Assembly: GCA_026712905.1 (NCBI GenBank)
Contig: JAPOPM010000028.1
Span: 1-43,823, forward strand
From: Deltaproteobacteria bacterium
GTDB lineage: Bacteria > Desulfobacterota > Binatia > UBA9968 > JAJDTQ01
Direction: 5' to 3'
DNA length: 43,823 nt
Position numbers and translations under genes: made by a program. Shown one piece after another: positions 7,732 through 15,788 of the stretch (position 1 is its first letter; every line of letters starts with the position of its first letter). Below the pieces are notes generated by a model that searched no databases, was not told where the DNA came from, and saw only the letters and a list, made by a program, of their open reading frames with translations.

Positions 7732-9582
7732 ATGCCCGTTGTGAACGATCTGAGCATTAGCATCGCGACCGCCAACGGTTCCGGGAGTGCTTCGTCCAAT
7801 AACATCCTGTTCAAGTCCATCTTCAAGATGGGCATCCCCTGCTCCTCCAAGAACATGTTCCCATCCAATATCCAGGGGCTGCCCACGTGGTACCAGATCC
7901 GTGCCAACGGCGACGGGTATCTGGGGCGCAAGGACGTCATCGACGTCATGGTGATGTTCAACGACGACACCTCGGACAAGGACATCTACCGGGTGCGCGA
8001 CGGCGGCCTGATCATCTACGACGACACCAAGCCGTTGGCCGACAACCTGAAGCGCGACGGCGTCCAGTACGTAGGCGTCCCGGCCAACGCCCTCGTTCAG
8101 AAGCACGTGGAGGCCGGTCCGTTGCGCGCCAAGCAGCGCAACATGCTGTACGTCGGCGCCCTCGCCTATCTCTTCGGCATCAACATGGAGACCATCCGCG
8201 AGGTGCTGAGCGACACCTTCGGCAACAAGCCCGCGGTCATCGAGTCCAACCTCCTCTGCATCCAGCTCGGCTACGACCACATGCGCGACAACAACCTGAG
8301 CCAGTCCATCGCCATGCTGGAGACGATCCCGGGCGGGAACGAGGGCAAGATCGTCACCGAGGGCAACACGGCATGCGCGCTGGGCGCGATCTACGGCGGG
8401 GTCACGTTCTGCGCCTGGTATCCCATTACCCCGTCGAGCTCCCTGGCCGAGGCGCTGGAGCGTTACCTGCCGCGGCTGCGCAAGGACAAGGACGGCAAGA
8501 ACACCTACGCCGTGATCCAGGCCGAGGACGAGATCGCCGCCACCAACATGGTGGCGGGCGCCGGATGGATGGGCGCGCGCGCCATGACCTCCACGTCGGG
8601 GCCGGGCGTCTCGCTCATGAACGAGACCCTGGGCCTCCAGTACTTCGCGGAGATCCCCGGCGTCTACTTCATCATCCAGCGCGGCGGCCCCTCCACCGGG
8701 CTGCCGACGCGCACCCAGCAGGCCGACATCCAGTTGATGCACGTGGCCTCCCACGGCGACACGCGCCACATCATCCTCATCCCCCACGACATGAAGTCCT
8801 CCTTCGACCTGGCGCGCAAGAGCTTCGACGTGGCCGAGCGCTTCCAGACCCCGGTGTTCGTGATGATGGACCTGGACCTGGGCATGAACCTCTGGGGGTC
8901 GGATCCGCTGGAGCTGGTGCAGGAGCCCTTCGATCGCGGCAAGATTCTCAGCGAGGAGGACCTTGAGCGGCAGGGGAGCTTCGCGCGCTATCTGGACGTG
9001 GACGGCGACGGCATCCCGCAGCGGACGATTCCGGGCAACCGCCATCCGCTGGCGTCGTACTTCGCGCGCGGCTCGGGCCACGACTCCCACGCGCGCTACT
9101 CCGAGGACGAGAAGGACTACAAGGACACGCTGGACCGCCTGCGGCAAAAGTACGAGACCGCGCGCAACTACGTCCCCAAGCCGTTGATCGAGTCCGACGC
9201 GGATGTGAATACCGGGGTGATCTGCTTCGGGTCGAGTCACGAGGCCGTGCGCGAGGCGCGCGACCGGCTCAAGGCCTCCGGCCTGGCCACCAACCACCTC
9301 CTGCTGCGGGCGCTGCCTCTGACCGAAGAGGTACGGGAGTTCGTGGAGGCTCATGAGGTGGTCTACCTCATGGAGCAGAACCGCGACGGGCAGATGGCCG
9401 CCATCTTCAGGGAAGAGTACCCGGGCCTCGCCACCCGGATCGTCAGCATTCTGATCTACGACGGGCTTCCCGCCACCGCCGGCGAGATCGTACGGCAGGT
9501 CGAGCAGCATCGTGAAGCAGCCACTAACGGAATCGAAACGAAGGTAGACGAATCATGGCAAAAGCAAATCGCGTCGATCTAA
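7732..9582 (+). CDS. korA: 2-oxoacid:ferredoxin oxidoreductase, alpha/gamma subunit (KorA-like)
   Basis: This 616-residue subunit has an N-terminal gamma domain (residues about 15-180: GSASSNNILFKSIFKMGI, SSKNMFPSNIQGLPTWYQIR) fused to the alpha pyrimidine-binding domain (TACALGAIYGGVTFCAWYPITPSSSL). This is the two-subunit layout of KorAB-type enzymes. They decarboxylate 2-oxoglutarate or a related 2-oxoacid to the acyl-CoA and reduce ferredoxin. ATG 7732 is chosen because GGAG lies seven bases upstream; the earlier ATG at 7720 has no ribosome site. The 3-prime end overlaps the beta subunit by 28 bases, indicating coupled expression. There is no ferredoxin-like cluster domain here, so electron transfer relies on the beta-subunit cluster and an external ferredoxin. 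The exact 2-oxoacid cannot be told from sequence alone. Confidence 0.9.
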   Translation: MPVVNDLSISIATANGSGSASSNNILFKSIFKMGIPCSSKNMFPSNIQGLPTWYQIRANGDGYLGRKDVIDVMVMFNDDTSDKDIYRVRDGGLIIYDDTKPLADNLKRDGVQYVGVPANALVQKHVEAGPLRAKQRNMLYVGALAYLFGINMETIREVLSDTFGNKPAVIESNLLCIQLGYDHMRDNNLSQSIAMLETIPGGNEGKIVTEGNTACALGAIYGGVTFCAWYPITPSSSLAEALERYLPRLRKDKDGKNTYAVIQAEDEIAATNMVAGAGWMGARAMTSTSGPGVSLMNETLGLQYFAEIPGVYFIIQRGGPSTGLPTRTQQADIQLMHVASHGDTRHIILIPHDMKSSFDLARKSFDVAERFQTPVFVMMDLDLGMNLWGSDPLELVQEPFDRGKILSEEDLERQGSFARYLDVDGDGIPQRTIPGNRHPLASYFARGSGHDSHARYSEDEKDYKDTLDRLRQKYETARNYVPKPLIESDADVNTGVICFGSSHEAVREARDRLKASGLATNHLLLRALPLTEEVREFVEAHEVVYLMEQNRDGQMAAIFREEYPGLATRIVSILIYDGLPATAGEIVRQVEQHREAATNGIETKVDESWQKQIASI

Positions 9583-10577
9583 CCGAGAGGGATTACAAGG
9601 GGGCGGAATCCACCATGTGCCGCGGCTGCGGCCATGACGCCATTTCCGCGTCCATCATGCGCGCGTTCTTCGCCAGCAGCGTGGACCCGCGCAACGTCAT
9701 CAAGATGAGCGGCATCGGCTGCTCGTCCAAGACGCCCAACTACTTCATGGGCCAGGCGTTCGGCATCAACGCGGTGCACGGCCGCATGGCGTCGGTGGCC
9801 ACCGGAGCCAACGTGGGCAACCACGGAATGGTCCCGCTGGGTATCTCCGGGGACGGCGACACCTCGGCCATCGGGCTCGGCAACTTCTGCCACATGATGC
9901 GCCGCAACGTGAACATCACCTACGTCATCGAGAACAACGGCGTGTACGGCCTCACCAAGGGCCAGTTCTCCGCCACCGCGGACGAGGGCACGGTGATGAA
10001 GGGCGGCAAGATCAACGACATCCCCGCCATCGACCTGTGCGAGCTGGCCATCACCCTGGGCGCCACCTACGTGGCGCGGAGCTTCTCGGGCGACCGCAAG
10101 CAGCTCGCGCCGCTGATTCAGGGGGCCATCGCCCACAAGGGCAGCGCCATCCTGGACGTGCTGAGCCCCTGCGTCACCTTCAACGACCACTCCGGCTCCA
10201 CCAAGAGCCTCAAGTACATCCGGGACCACCTGGACCCGCTCCACGACATCGATTTCATTCCGCCCTACGAGAACATCGAGGTGGATTACGAGGAGGGGAC
10301 CGACCAGGAAGTCACCATGCATGACGGGTCGCGCATCACGCTGCACAAGCTCGGCCGCAACTACGACCCCACCAACCGGATGCAGGCCGCGAACGCGCTC
10401 CACGCCGCCGTGGCCGAGCACAAGTTCCTCACCGGGCTCATCTACCTGAACGAGGAGCGCGCGGAGTTCGTCGACGACCTCAACCTGTGCGACACGCCGC
10501 TGGCCTACCTCACCCAGGAACAGGTGCAGCCGTCGCCGAGCTATCTCGACGAGATCAACGCGGAGCTGAGGAAGTAG
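9555..10577 (+). CDS. korB: 2-oxoacid:ferredoxin oxidoreductase, beta subunit (KorB-like)
   Basis: This 340-residue thiamine-diphosphate subunit partners the preceding gene. The TPP-binding motif is GDGDTSAIGLGNF followed by NITYVIENNGVYGLTKGQ. MCRGCGHDA near residue 22 and a later Cys supply 4Fe-4S ligands (MCRGCG, GIGCSS, and VLSPCVTFN). The C-terminus after residue 235 is longer than in minimal beta subunits and contains DHLDPLHDIDFIPPYE, as in KorB of aerobic bacteria. The ATG at 9555 sits within the end of the alpha gene, with GAAGG a little upstream. Together the two genes give a complete enzyme. Confidence 0.9.
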   Translation: MAKANRVDLTERDYKGAESTMCRGCGHDAISASIMRAFFASSVDPRNVIKMSGIGCSSKTPNYFMGQAFGINAVHGRMASVATGANVGNHGMVPLGISGDGDTSAIGLGNFCHMMRRNVNITYVIENNGVYGLTKGQFSATADEGTVMKGGKINDIPAIDLCELAITLGATYVARSFSGDRKQLAPLIQGAIAHKGSAILDVLSPCVTFNDHSGSTKSLKYIRDHLDPLHDIDFIPPYENIEVDYEEGTDQEVTMHDGSRITLHKLGRNYDPTNRMQAANALHAAVAEHKFLTGLIYLNEERAEFVDDLNLCDTPLAYLTQEQVQPSPSYLDEINAELRK

Positions 10578-10599
10578 AACGACACGGGCGCCGAGACTC

Positions 10600-11307
10600 A
10601 TGCCTGCCCGTGAAGTCCTGATCCTCCACACCTCGGACCTGCATCTGGGGGCTGACAGCATCCTGACCGACGATGACTCGGCCAACGTGCCGGTGCTGCG
10701 CCAGGTGCTGTCCACCGCCAGGACGCACCAGGCCGACCTGGTCATCCTCGCGGGCGACACCTTCGATCACAACCGCCAGAAGCCCCCGGTCATCGAGGAA
10801 GTGGCGGAGGTCATGGCCGAATACGGCCTGCCCATCGTCATCCTGCCGGGCAACCACGACCCGCTGACCCCGGATTCCGTTTACCGCAAGGCCGAGTTCG
10901 ACCACTCCGGCAACGTGCACGTGCTCGGCCTCACCGCCGAACAAAGCGACTTCCCCGATCTGGACCTCGAGGTATGGGGCAGGCCCCACGTGGACTATCT
11001 CGACATGATGCCCCTGCCCGAGCCGCCGGAGCGCCGCAGCCGCTGGCAGTTGGCCGTGGCCCACGGCCACTACGTGGAGGACAAGCCCGACTCCGACATC
11101 CTCCTGGGCTCATGGCTGATCCGCCAGGAAAACCTCACCACCAGCCGCGCCGACTACGTGGCCCTGGGCCACTGGAACCGCGCCGTCGCCGTAGGCAACC
11201 AACAGATCCCCGCCTACTACTCCGGCTCCCCCACCTACGCCGGCACCGTCAACGCCATCCGCCTCCAGAGCGACGGCCGGGTCATGGTGACGCAGATCCC
11301 CGTGTAA
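10600..11307 (+). CDS. SbcD/YhaO-like metallophosphoesterase
   Basis: This 235-residue calcineurin-fold phosphoesterase has the metal motifs in order: HTSDLHLG (residues 10-17), LAGDTFDHN, LPGNHDP, VAHGHYV and ALGHWN. The pattern matches the N-terminal nuclease domain of SbcD/Mre11-like DNA exonucleases, but the C-terminal capping domain is missing and no SbcC ATPase is adjacent. A role as a stand-alone phosphodiesterase or DNA-repair nuclease is therefore inferred. It starts 22 bases after korB on the same strand with no terminator between, so it may be co-transcribed. Start ATG 10600; no strong ribosome site. Confidence 0.8.
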   Translation: MPAREVLILHTSDLHLGADSILTDDDSANVPVLRQVLSTARTHQADLVILAGDTFDHNRQKPPVIEEVAEVMAEYGLPIVILPGNHDPLTPDSVYRKAEFDHSGNVHVLGLTAEQSDFPDLDLEVWGRPHVDYLDMMPLPEPPERRSRWQLAVAHGHYVEDKPDSDILLGSWLIRQENLTTSRADYVALGHWNRAVAVGNQQIPAYYSGSPTYAGTVNAIRLQSDGRVMVTQIPV

Positions 11308-11314
11308 GGCTCCG

Positions 11315-11530
11315 ATGCGACGGGCGGCTGTCGAACGAGAGCGTACGCTGCACGTATGGCGTGCCCACAACCGGCTCTTGCATGCGGGCGCCGATACAGG
11401 GTGCGTCTGCGACAAACAGCCAGGCAGATTCCGCAAAGGCCAAAAAGTCGCCGGGTGCGGCAAGTCCCGTTGCTGGCTCTGCAAGAGTGACAAGCTCGCT
11501 AAGCGTCCCCGGGTGCGAGACTACCGGTAA
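11315..11530 (+). CDS. small Cys-rich protein (CGKxxCxxC type), unknown function
   Basis: This 71-residue basic protein has Cys residues grouped as CVCDKQPGRFRKGQK, then GCGKSRCWLCKSDKLAKRP. The C-x5-C-x2-C arrangement and the string RFRKGQKVxGCGKxRCWLCxxDKLxKRP recall a widespread family of small uncharacterised proteobacterial proteins that probably bind zinc. It starts eight bases after the phosphoesterase gene, but base use changes here towards lower GC, so it probably belongs with the following toxin-antitoxin patch. There is no clear ribosome site. The family match is from memory and is the main support; the gene could be a fragment. Confidence 0.5.
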   Translation: MRRAAVERERTLHVWRAHNRLLHAGADTGCVCDKQPGRFRKGQKVAGCGKSRCWLCKSDKLAKRPRVRDYR

Positions 11531-11638
11531 GCGATCTGGTACAAGGAGTAACGCGAATACCGTTTGTCTTATTGGGTAGAACCCGGGTCGCGACTCCCAG
11601 GAACTCAAGGATTCAAAACGCTGTCGAGGGAGAAACGC

Positions 11639-11824
11639 ATGACTGCAGCGAAGCAGAAAATGAAGGACGTCATTGAGGCTCAGCCAGAGGATGCGACTTA
11701 CGAGGAGATTCTGCGCGAGCTTGCGTTTGAGCGCATGGTGGACCGTGGTCTCGCGGATTCTCGTCACGCCCATGTGATATCAAACAAGGAAATGGAACAT
11801 CGTATCCGCTCATGGCAGAAATAA
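11639..11824 (+). CDS. small antitoxin of a RelE/ParE-type module
   Basis: This 61-residue protein starts MTAAKQKMKDVIEAQPEDA and contains TYEEILRELAFERMVDRGLADS, ending EMEHRIRSWQK. Antitoxins of this shape (short helix, pattern P-x-D-x-TYEEILxELA, then a helix ending RxxxWxK) regularly precede ParE/RelE toxins. ATG 11639 is chosen because GAGGGAGA lies about six bases upstream; the longer in-frame start at 11564 has no family-like sequence. Its last codons overlap the toxin frame by 13 bases, the usual coupling. Since the toxin gene carries a premature stop, the antitoxin may now act alone. Confidence 0.75.
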   Translation: MTAAKQKMKDVIEAQPEDATYEEILRELAFERMVDRGLADSRHAHVISNKEMEHRIRSWQK

Positions 11825-12105
11825 GATGGACGACCGAGGCGGAAACTTGGTTGCGGGACATTTACGACTATATTGCAAGAGACGCCCCAGCCGCAGCCGC
11901 CAGAGTATTGGAGGGGATCTACGAAAAGGCACAGGTGCTCAAGAGTTACCCCGAAATCGGCTACAGGTATCGTTCTGGACCGGAGGGTGAGATCCGCATC
12001 TTGCTTTATCGGCAATAACGCATTGCGTACATCGTGACGAACGACGGGTTAGTCGACATTCTCGGGGGTATCGGCGCGCTGGAGATAGATCGATACCTCC
12101 CATGA
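11812..12105 (+). pseudogene. ParE/RelE-family toxin interrupted by an in-frame TAA
   Basis: The frame starts MAEIRWTTEAETWLRDIYDY, a ParE/RelE toxin N-terminus, and runs through SYPEIGYRYRSGPEGEIRILLYRQ to a TAA at 12016-12018. Directly after, in the same frame, come RIAYIVTNDGLVDILGGIGA and LEIDRYLP, then TGA at 12103-12105. The second part is the expected C-terminal half (in intact relatives IRxLxYxxYRIAYxxx...DILxxxxxxxDxxRYL). The family usually has Tyr or similar just before RIAY, so a single change of a TAC or TAT codon to TAA explains the break. The lost C-terminus completes the toxin's beta sheet, so the product is probably inactive. Confidence 0.85.
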
Positions 12106-12127
12106 GTTCACGGTGTATGAAGTCAGC

Positions 12128-12514
12128 CTACATGGTTCGAACGCGGGGTGCATACACAATCTCTTCGATCACGTCACCTCGCCGCAAACGCCAGTCCTCA
12201 CTACTGAACAGCGGTTGTTCAACTGCAGGATGGTCGACAATGGGTAGGCTAGGAAATGATAAACCCGCCGATTCTATTGTACAGTAACTCATCGCTTCAA
12301 AGACCCTTGTTACCCTGAGTCTTGCCTTGGTGAACGACAGTTCAACTAGCGTGTTGTTGGGATCATCGGGATCTACAATAGTCCCAGTATGAAGACGTAC
12401 AATGAACCGCGTATCCTTCTTAACACCGTCACGCGATCCTCGATTGATGACAGCATTGGTATCGGTCACGATCTGGGCGATCTTTCCGCGAATAGGTTCG
12501 TCGTTATTGGGCAT
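12128..12514 (-). CDS. hypothetical protein, FlgT-C-like beta domain
   Basis: This 128-residue soluble protein starts at ATG 12514, supported by GGAGAG five bases upstream. Residues 8-40 (IRGKIAQIVTDTNAVINRGS, then RDGVKKDTRFIVRL) recall the FlgT C-terminal/transcription-antitermination-like beta fold seen in 'x-V-x-x-I-x-D-x-x-x-V-I-N-R-G-x-x-x-G-V-x-x-G-x-x-F' domains. The rest is not recognised. It overlaps the end of the upstream membrane-protein gene by 11 bases, so the pair is an operon. Low GC relative to neighbours suggests an accessory origin. Confidence 0.6.
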   Translation of the reverse strand: MPNNDEPIRGKIAQIVTDTNAVINRGSRDGVKKDTRFIVRLHTGTIVDPDDPNNTLVELSFTKARLRVTRVFEAMSYCTIESAGLSFPSLPIVDHPAVEQPLFSSEDWRLRRGDVIEEIVYAPRVRTM

Positions 12515-13307
12515 CAATCTCTCCGTCCGACGAGGTTTCCAAGTCAGGTTGTGGTCCCCTTAGTTGAGGGATAAATTCTCCTACGACCGTTTTCTCCGAA
12601 CCACCAGAGGATTCGTCCAACACTTCACCCCCATCAATGGCTCCGTACGCGAGCGCATCAACGTTTAGTGTCAGTTCGGCTGTTTGAGGGATCGGAAATA
12701 GGTCGACTACGGTCACCTCTATTTTGTCCTCGCGGCTGATGTGCAAATCCTTCAGAAACAGTTCGTCGTCGAGTGGTATCGGCTTCGCGTGGTGTGGAAA
12801 TGTTAGTTGTCCGCTTACGGAGAGTTTTAACCAGCCCACCGGAGTCTGCCTAACATTTGACAATTCCAGTATGAGGTATCGATTCCCAGTGGCCATGTCC
12901 GCGTCATCTATCGCATCCGCGCGCAACGCAGCGACATCAGCAAGCAAACTGCGAGCCCTATCGGCGAATAACGCCGTTTTGGTTAGTTGATAGGCGGTAG
13001 ATTCGGGATCTTGACGCCAACGCTTTACCAGGTGAGGTTCCGTGGAGTGTCTCCTCTGTGCCTCACTGTTCGCCAACATGCCATAGGTGAAGACGACATA
13101 GAAGGTCGTCGCGAGTGCAATGGTGATCTCACCAAAACCGTTTGCGGTGTAGGATATGAGTTCAATGCGGAAATTGTCGGCGGTCCATGAGGCGAACGCG
13201 CCAATGGAGAGCCAAACGATGAATTCGAATATGGCGAGTCCTAAGCATAGTAGCAGCAGGGTCTTGTGCTTAGGGCGAAGGGCTCGTTGTTGTGACGCTA
13301 ACACCAC
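12504..13307 (-). CDS. hypothetical two-pass membrane protein
   Basis: This 267-residue protein is not recognised. Two hydrophobic spans lie near the N-terminus (TLLLLCLGLAIFEFIVWLSI at about 17-36, and ITIALATTFYVVFTYGML at about 61-78). A roughly 190-residue soluble region follows, with beta-rich stretches such as GWLKLSVSGQLTFPHH, and an acidic tail. The start is GTG at 13307 with AGGA about seven bases upstream. It is co-transcribed with the small gene downstream. The layout, two membrane helices and a beta-rich cytoplasmic or periplasmic domain, is shared by several defence-associated effectors, but there is no direct evidence for that here. The 287 bases between it and the MoeA-like gene hold no recognisable feature. 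Confidence 0.6.
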   Translation of the reverse strand: MVLASQQRALRPKHKTLLLLCLGLAIFEFIVWLSIGAFASWTADNFRIELISYTANGFGEITIALATTFYVVFTYGMLANSEAQRRHSTEPHLVKRWRQDPESTAYQLTKTALFADRARSLLADVAALRADAIDDADMATGNRYLILELSNVRQTPVGWLKLSVSGQLTFPHHAKPIPLDDELFLKDLHISREDKIEVTVVDLFPIPQTAELTLNVDALAYGAIDGGEVLDESSGGSEKTVVGEFIPQLRGPQPDLETSSDGEIDAQ

Positions 13308-13594
13308 TTTGTTGTCCTGTGAAACGAGCGACTCATGCGCTGAACTGATGTGGGCACTACGACTCTCGTGAACAGACCACTCACGCCCGCTTTGAGTTGT
13401 TGTGGCGCTGGTCCGTCGGTATAGCGAACGGCGGCTACATCAGATCGTCACCTTCAGGGTACAGCGCGAAGGCGGGGCTGTATCCATCTGCTAAGCCGCG
13501 CACGAGTTCTCCGGTCGTTCGCGGGTCACTCCTCACTCGTTTGTTGTGTGTTCCTGGAAACACAGGGCGCCCCTTCGCCTAACGGTTTCGTGCG

Positions 13595-14593
13595 TCAGTG
13601 GTGGTGGTGCCCGTGTTTCTTCTGCAGTCCGCCGTGCCCCATGCGGAGGATGTCCTCGCGGGTGACGCGATTGCCGGCCAGGAGCTTGGGCAGCATGAAG
13701 TCGAAGGCCGTGACCGGGTCGTGGAGGACGCAGCCGGACAGGCCCAGGACCGGGATGTCTCCCAGGTAGCTCATCAGGAACATGGAGCCCGGCAGCAGGG
13801 GGAAGCCGTGTGAGATGACGTCGGCACCGCTCCGGCGGATGCCTTCGGGGGTGAGGTCGTCGGGGTCCACGGACATGCCGCCGCTCACCAGGATGATCTC
13901 GGCGCCCTTGGCGGCGAAGTCCTTGATGTGGCCGGCGATGACGTCCGGGTCATCGGGCGCCAGGGTGGCGGGCTCGAGGGTCGAGCCCATGCCTTCCACC
14001 TTCGGCCGCACCGCCGGCTCGAAGCCGTCCTTGATGCGGCCGGTGAGGACCTCGCTGCCGGTCACGAGCAGGTAGACCTTCTTTGCGGGCATGGCCGCGA
14101 CCGTTACGATGGACCGGTCCTGGCACAACGCCTCGGCGCTCGCCACCAGCTCTTCCTTCACCAGGATCGGGATGGTGCGCGTGCCGCCCACCACGGTGCC
14201 TTCGCGAACGAACTCGCCGGAGGGGAGGGTGGCCAGGATGAGGTCCCCGAGCTCGTTGAAACGGAACAACAGCTCTTCGTCCACTTCCAGCATGCCGTCC
14301 TGCGCCGCCACCAGGTTCACGCGGCCCTCGCTCGGGTCGGTCAGCGTGAGGCCGTCGCCGGCCGCGGCCCCGGCCAGACGCTTGGCGGCGTCCTCCTCGT
14401 GCAACTCGTCCGACGCCAGGTCCATGATGTAGATGTGCGCCTTGCCGACGTCGAGCAAACGCGGCACGTCTTCTTCGGCGATGAGGTGTCCGCGTCTGAA
14501 ACGCGGCCCCTTGTGCCCGCCGGGAATGATCTCGGTGATGTCGTGGGCCAACCTCAGGCCCACCGCCTCTTCAACCGGAATGACCTTGAGCAT
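13595..14593 (-). CDS. MoeA-like molybdopterin-binding protein with His-rich tail
   Basis: This 332-residue protein begins with the SAF-like segment LRLAHDITEIIPGGHKGPRF and ends in the molybdopterin-binding domain (YLLVTGSEVLTGRIKDGF, then EIILVSGGMSVDPDDLTP and PVLGLSGCVLHDPVTAFD). It lacks the full MoeA domain set and is the stand-alone MPT-binding type often placed beside molybdoenzyme or cofactor genes. The C-terminus is HGHHHH, a natural metal-binding-like tail. It lies 11 bases after the second ornithine cyclodeaminase-family gene and shares a strand with moaA, so cofactor synthesis is a plausible link. Which step it serves is not clear. Confidence 0.8.
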   Translation of the reverse strand: MLKVIPVEEAVGLRLAHDITEIIPGGHKGPRFRRGHLIAEEDVPRLLDVGKAHIYIMDLASDELHEEDAAKRLAGAAAGDGLTLTDPSEGRVNLVAAQDGMLEVDEELLFRFNELGDLILATLPSGEFVREGTVVGGTRTIPILVKEELVASAEALCQDRSIVTVAAMPAKKVYLLVTGSEVLTGRIKDGFEPAVRPKVEGMGSTLEPATLAPDDPDVIAGHIKDFAAKGAEIILVSGGMSVDPDDLTPEGIRRSGADVISHGFPLLPGSMFLMSYLGDIPVLGLSGCVLHDPVTAFDFMLPKLLAGNRVTREDILRMGHGGLQKKHGHHHH

Positions 14594-14604
14594 CCGTTAC
14601 CTCG

Positions 14605-15690
14605 TTAATCCCGAATATCCTGGGTAAACCAGTCCCTGGGTATTTCCCGGCCGGCGCCCAGCTCCCGGGCCTTGTGCACCACGTAGCCGGCCACGGACGC
14701 GAACTGGAGGCCCTGGGTGCCGTCGTTGAGGAAGAACGTCACGTCCGAGTCCTTGGCGCGGCCCGGGACCGTTCCGCCCATGAGGTCCGTCAGCAGCGGG
14801 TGCTTGCCCGAAAACAGGTCCACGCCGGGGTTCACGATGCGCGTGGTCTCGTCGTTGGTGCCGGCCACGTAGGAGGCGTACCCGGCGATGCGTTGCATGC
14901 CTTCGTCCAACGTGTGGATGGTGCCGCGGCCAAGCTTCACGGTCACGTCGCAGCGGTCGAGGATGCCGGGATCCCATTCGTTGCTGCGGACGCAGGTGAC
15001 GAAGGCGCCGTCCTCCACCCAGCCGGGGTTCTCCACCACCACCCGGACGGAGTCGGTGCAGGTAGCCACCATGTCCGAGCCCCGCACCACCTCTTCCACG
15101 TTGTCCCGCGCGCTCACGGGCACGCCCAGCATCTCGCTCATCCTCTTCGCATAAGCCTCGCGGTTGGCCGCGGTCGGGCTGTAGACCTTGACCTCGGTGA
15201 GCTTCCGCACCTCGGCGAACGCGCGCAGGTAGGTCTCCGCCATGCCCCCCGAGCCGAGCATCCCCACCACCGAGGCGTCCTCCCGCGCCAGGTACCGGGC
15301 CGCCAGGCCCGCGCAGGCGCCCACGCGCATGTGCTGGATGATGCCGTCGTTGATGATCGCCAAGGGTTCGGCGTTGCGCGCGGAGAAGACCAGCACCAGG
15401 CCGCAGTAGGTGCCGGGCTCCATGCAGTACTTCTCCACCGTGCGCCCCTCGGGCCACTCGAGCATGTCCGACTTCATGCGGATGGCGAACACGCCGAAGG
15501 AGCGCGAGGCCCCTTCCATGGTGCCCCAGCGGTACATGCGCTCAGGATCGTCCTGGGGCACGTAGAGGTCGATGCGCGGACGGTACACGGCGCGCTGCGC
15601 CAGAAGGTCGCGGTAGCCGGTCTCCAGGGCGTCGATGCACCCCTTCATGTCGAGGATTTCCTCTACGGTCTCGTTGTTGATGAGCAGCAT
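14605..15690 (-). CDS. ornithine cyclodeaminase/mu-crystallin family protein (copy 2)
   Basis: This 361-residue family member has the Rossmann segment ASVVGMLGSGGMAETYLRAF followed by VKVYSPTAANREAYAKRM and SDMVATCTDSVRVVVE. As in copy 1, the position of the catalytic Lys of true ornithine cyclodeaminase appears to be Arg (FAIRMKSD). It ends PRDWFTQDIRD, close to the end of copy 1 (TDWFLQDIKP), so the two are paralogues of one subfamily. ATG 15690 is chosen for AAGGA upstream; the frame is open further but the added sequence looks non-coding. It sits between moaA and the MoeA-like gene; a substrate cannot be named. Confidence 0.85.
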   Translation of the reverse strand: MLLINNETVEEILDMKGCIDALETGYRDLLAQRAVYRPRIDLYVPQDDPERMYRWGTMEGASRSFGVFAIRMKSDMLEWPEGRTVEKYCMEPGTYCGLVLVFSARNAEPLAIINDGIIQHMRVGACAGLAARYLAREDASVVGMLGSGGMAETYLRAFAEVRKLTEVKVYSPTAANREAYAKRMSEMLGVPVSARDNVEEVVRGSDMVATCTDSVRVVVENPGWVEDGAFVTCVRSNEWDPGILDRCDVTVKLGRGTIHTLDEGMQRIAGYASYVAGTNDETTRIVNPGVDLFSGKHPLLTDLMGGTVPGRAKDSDVTFFLNDGTQGLQFASVAGYVVHKARELGAGREIPRDWFTQDIRD

Positions 15691-15788
15691 GGCGAAGTCC
15701 TTGTGAGGAGCCTGAGAAGACGGGTCGAGCGGCCTTGAGGCGGCACGCCGGCCGCACGGGACGCGGGTGCGCCGGGAAACGGCGGCCG

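Noticed and set aside
13595..13620. HGHHHH at the C-terminus of the MoeA-like protein, considered as an engineered tag or vector sequence
   Set aside because: It is in a natural reading frame with mixed His codons and genomic flanks on both sides; natural His-rich ends are common in metal-linked proteins.
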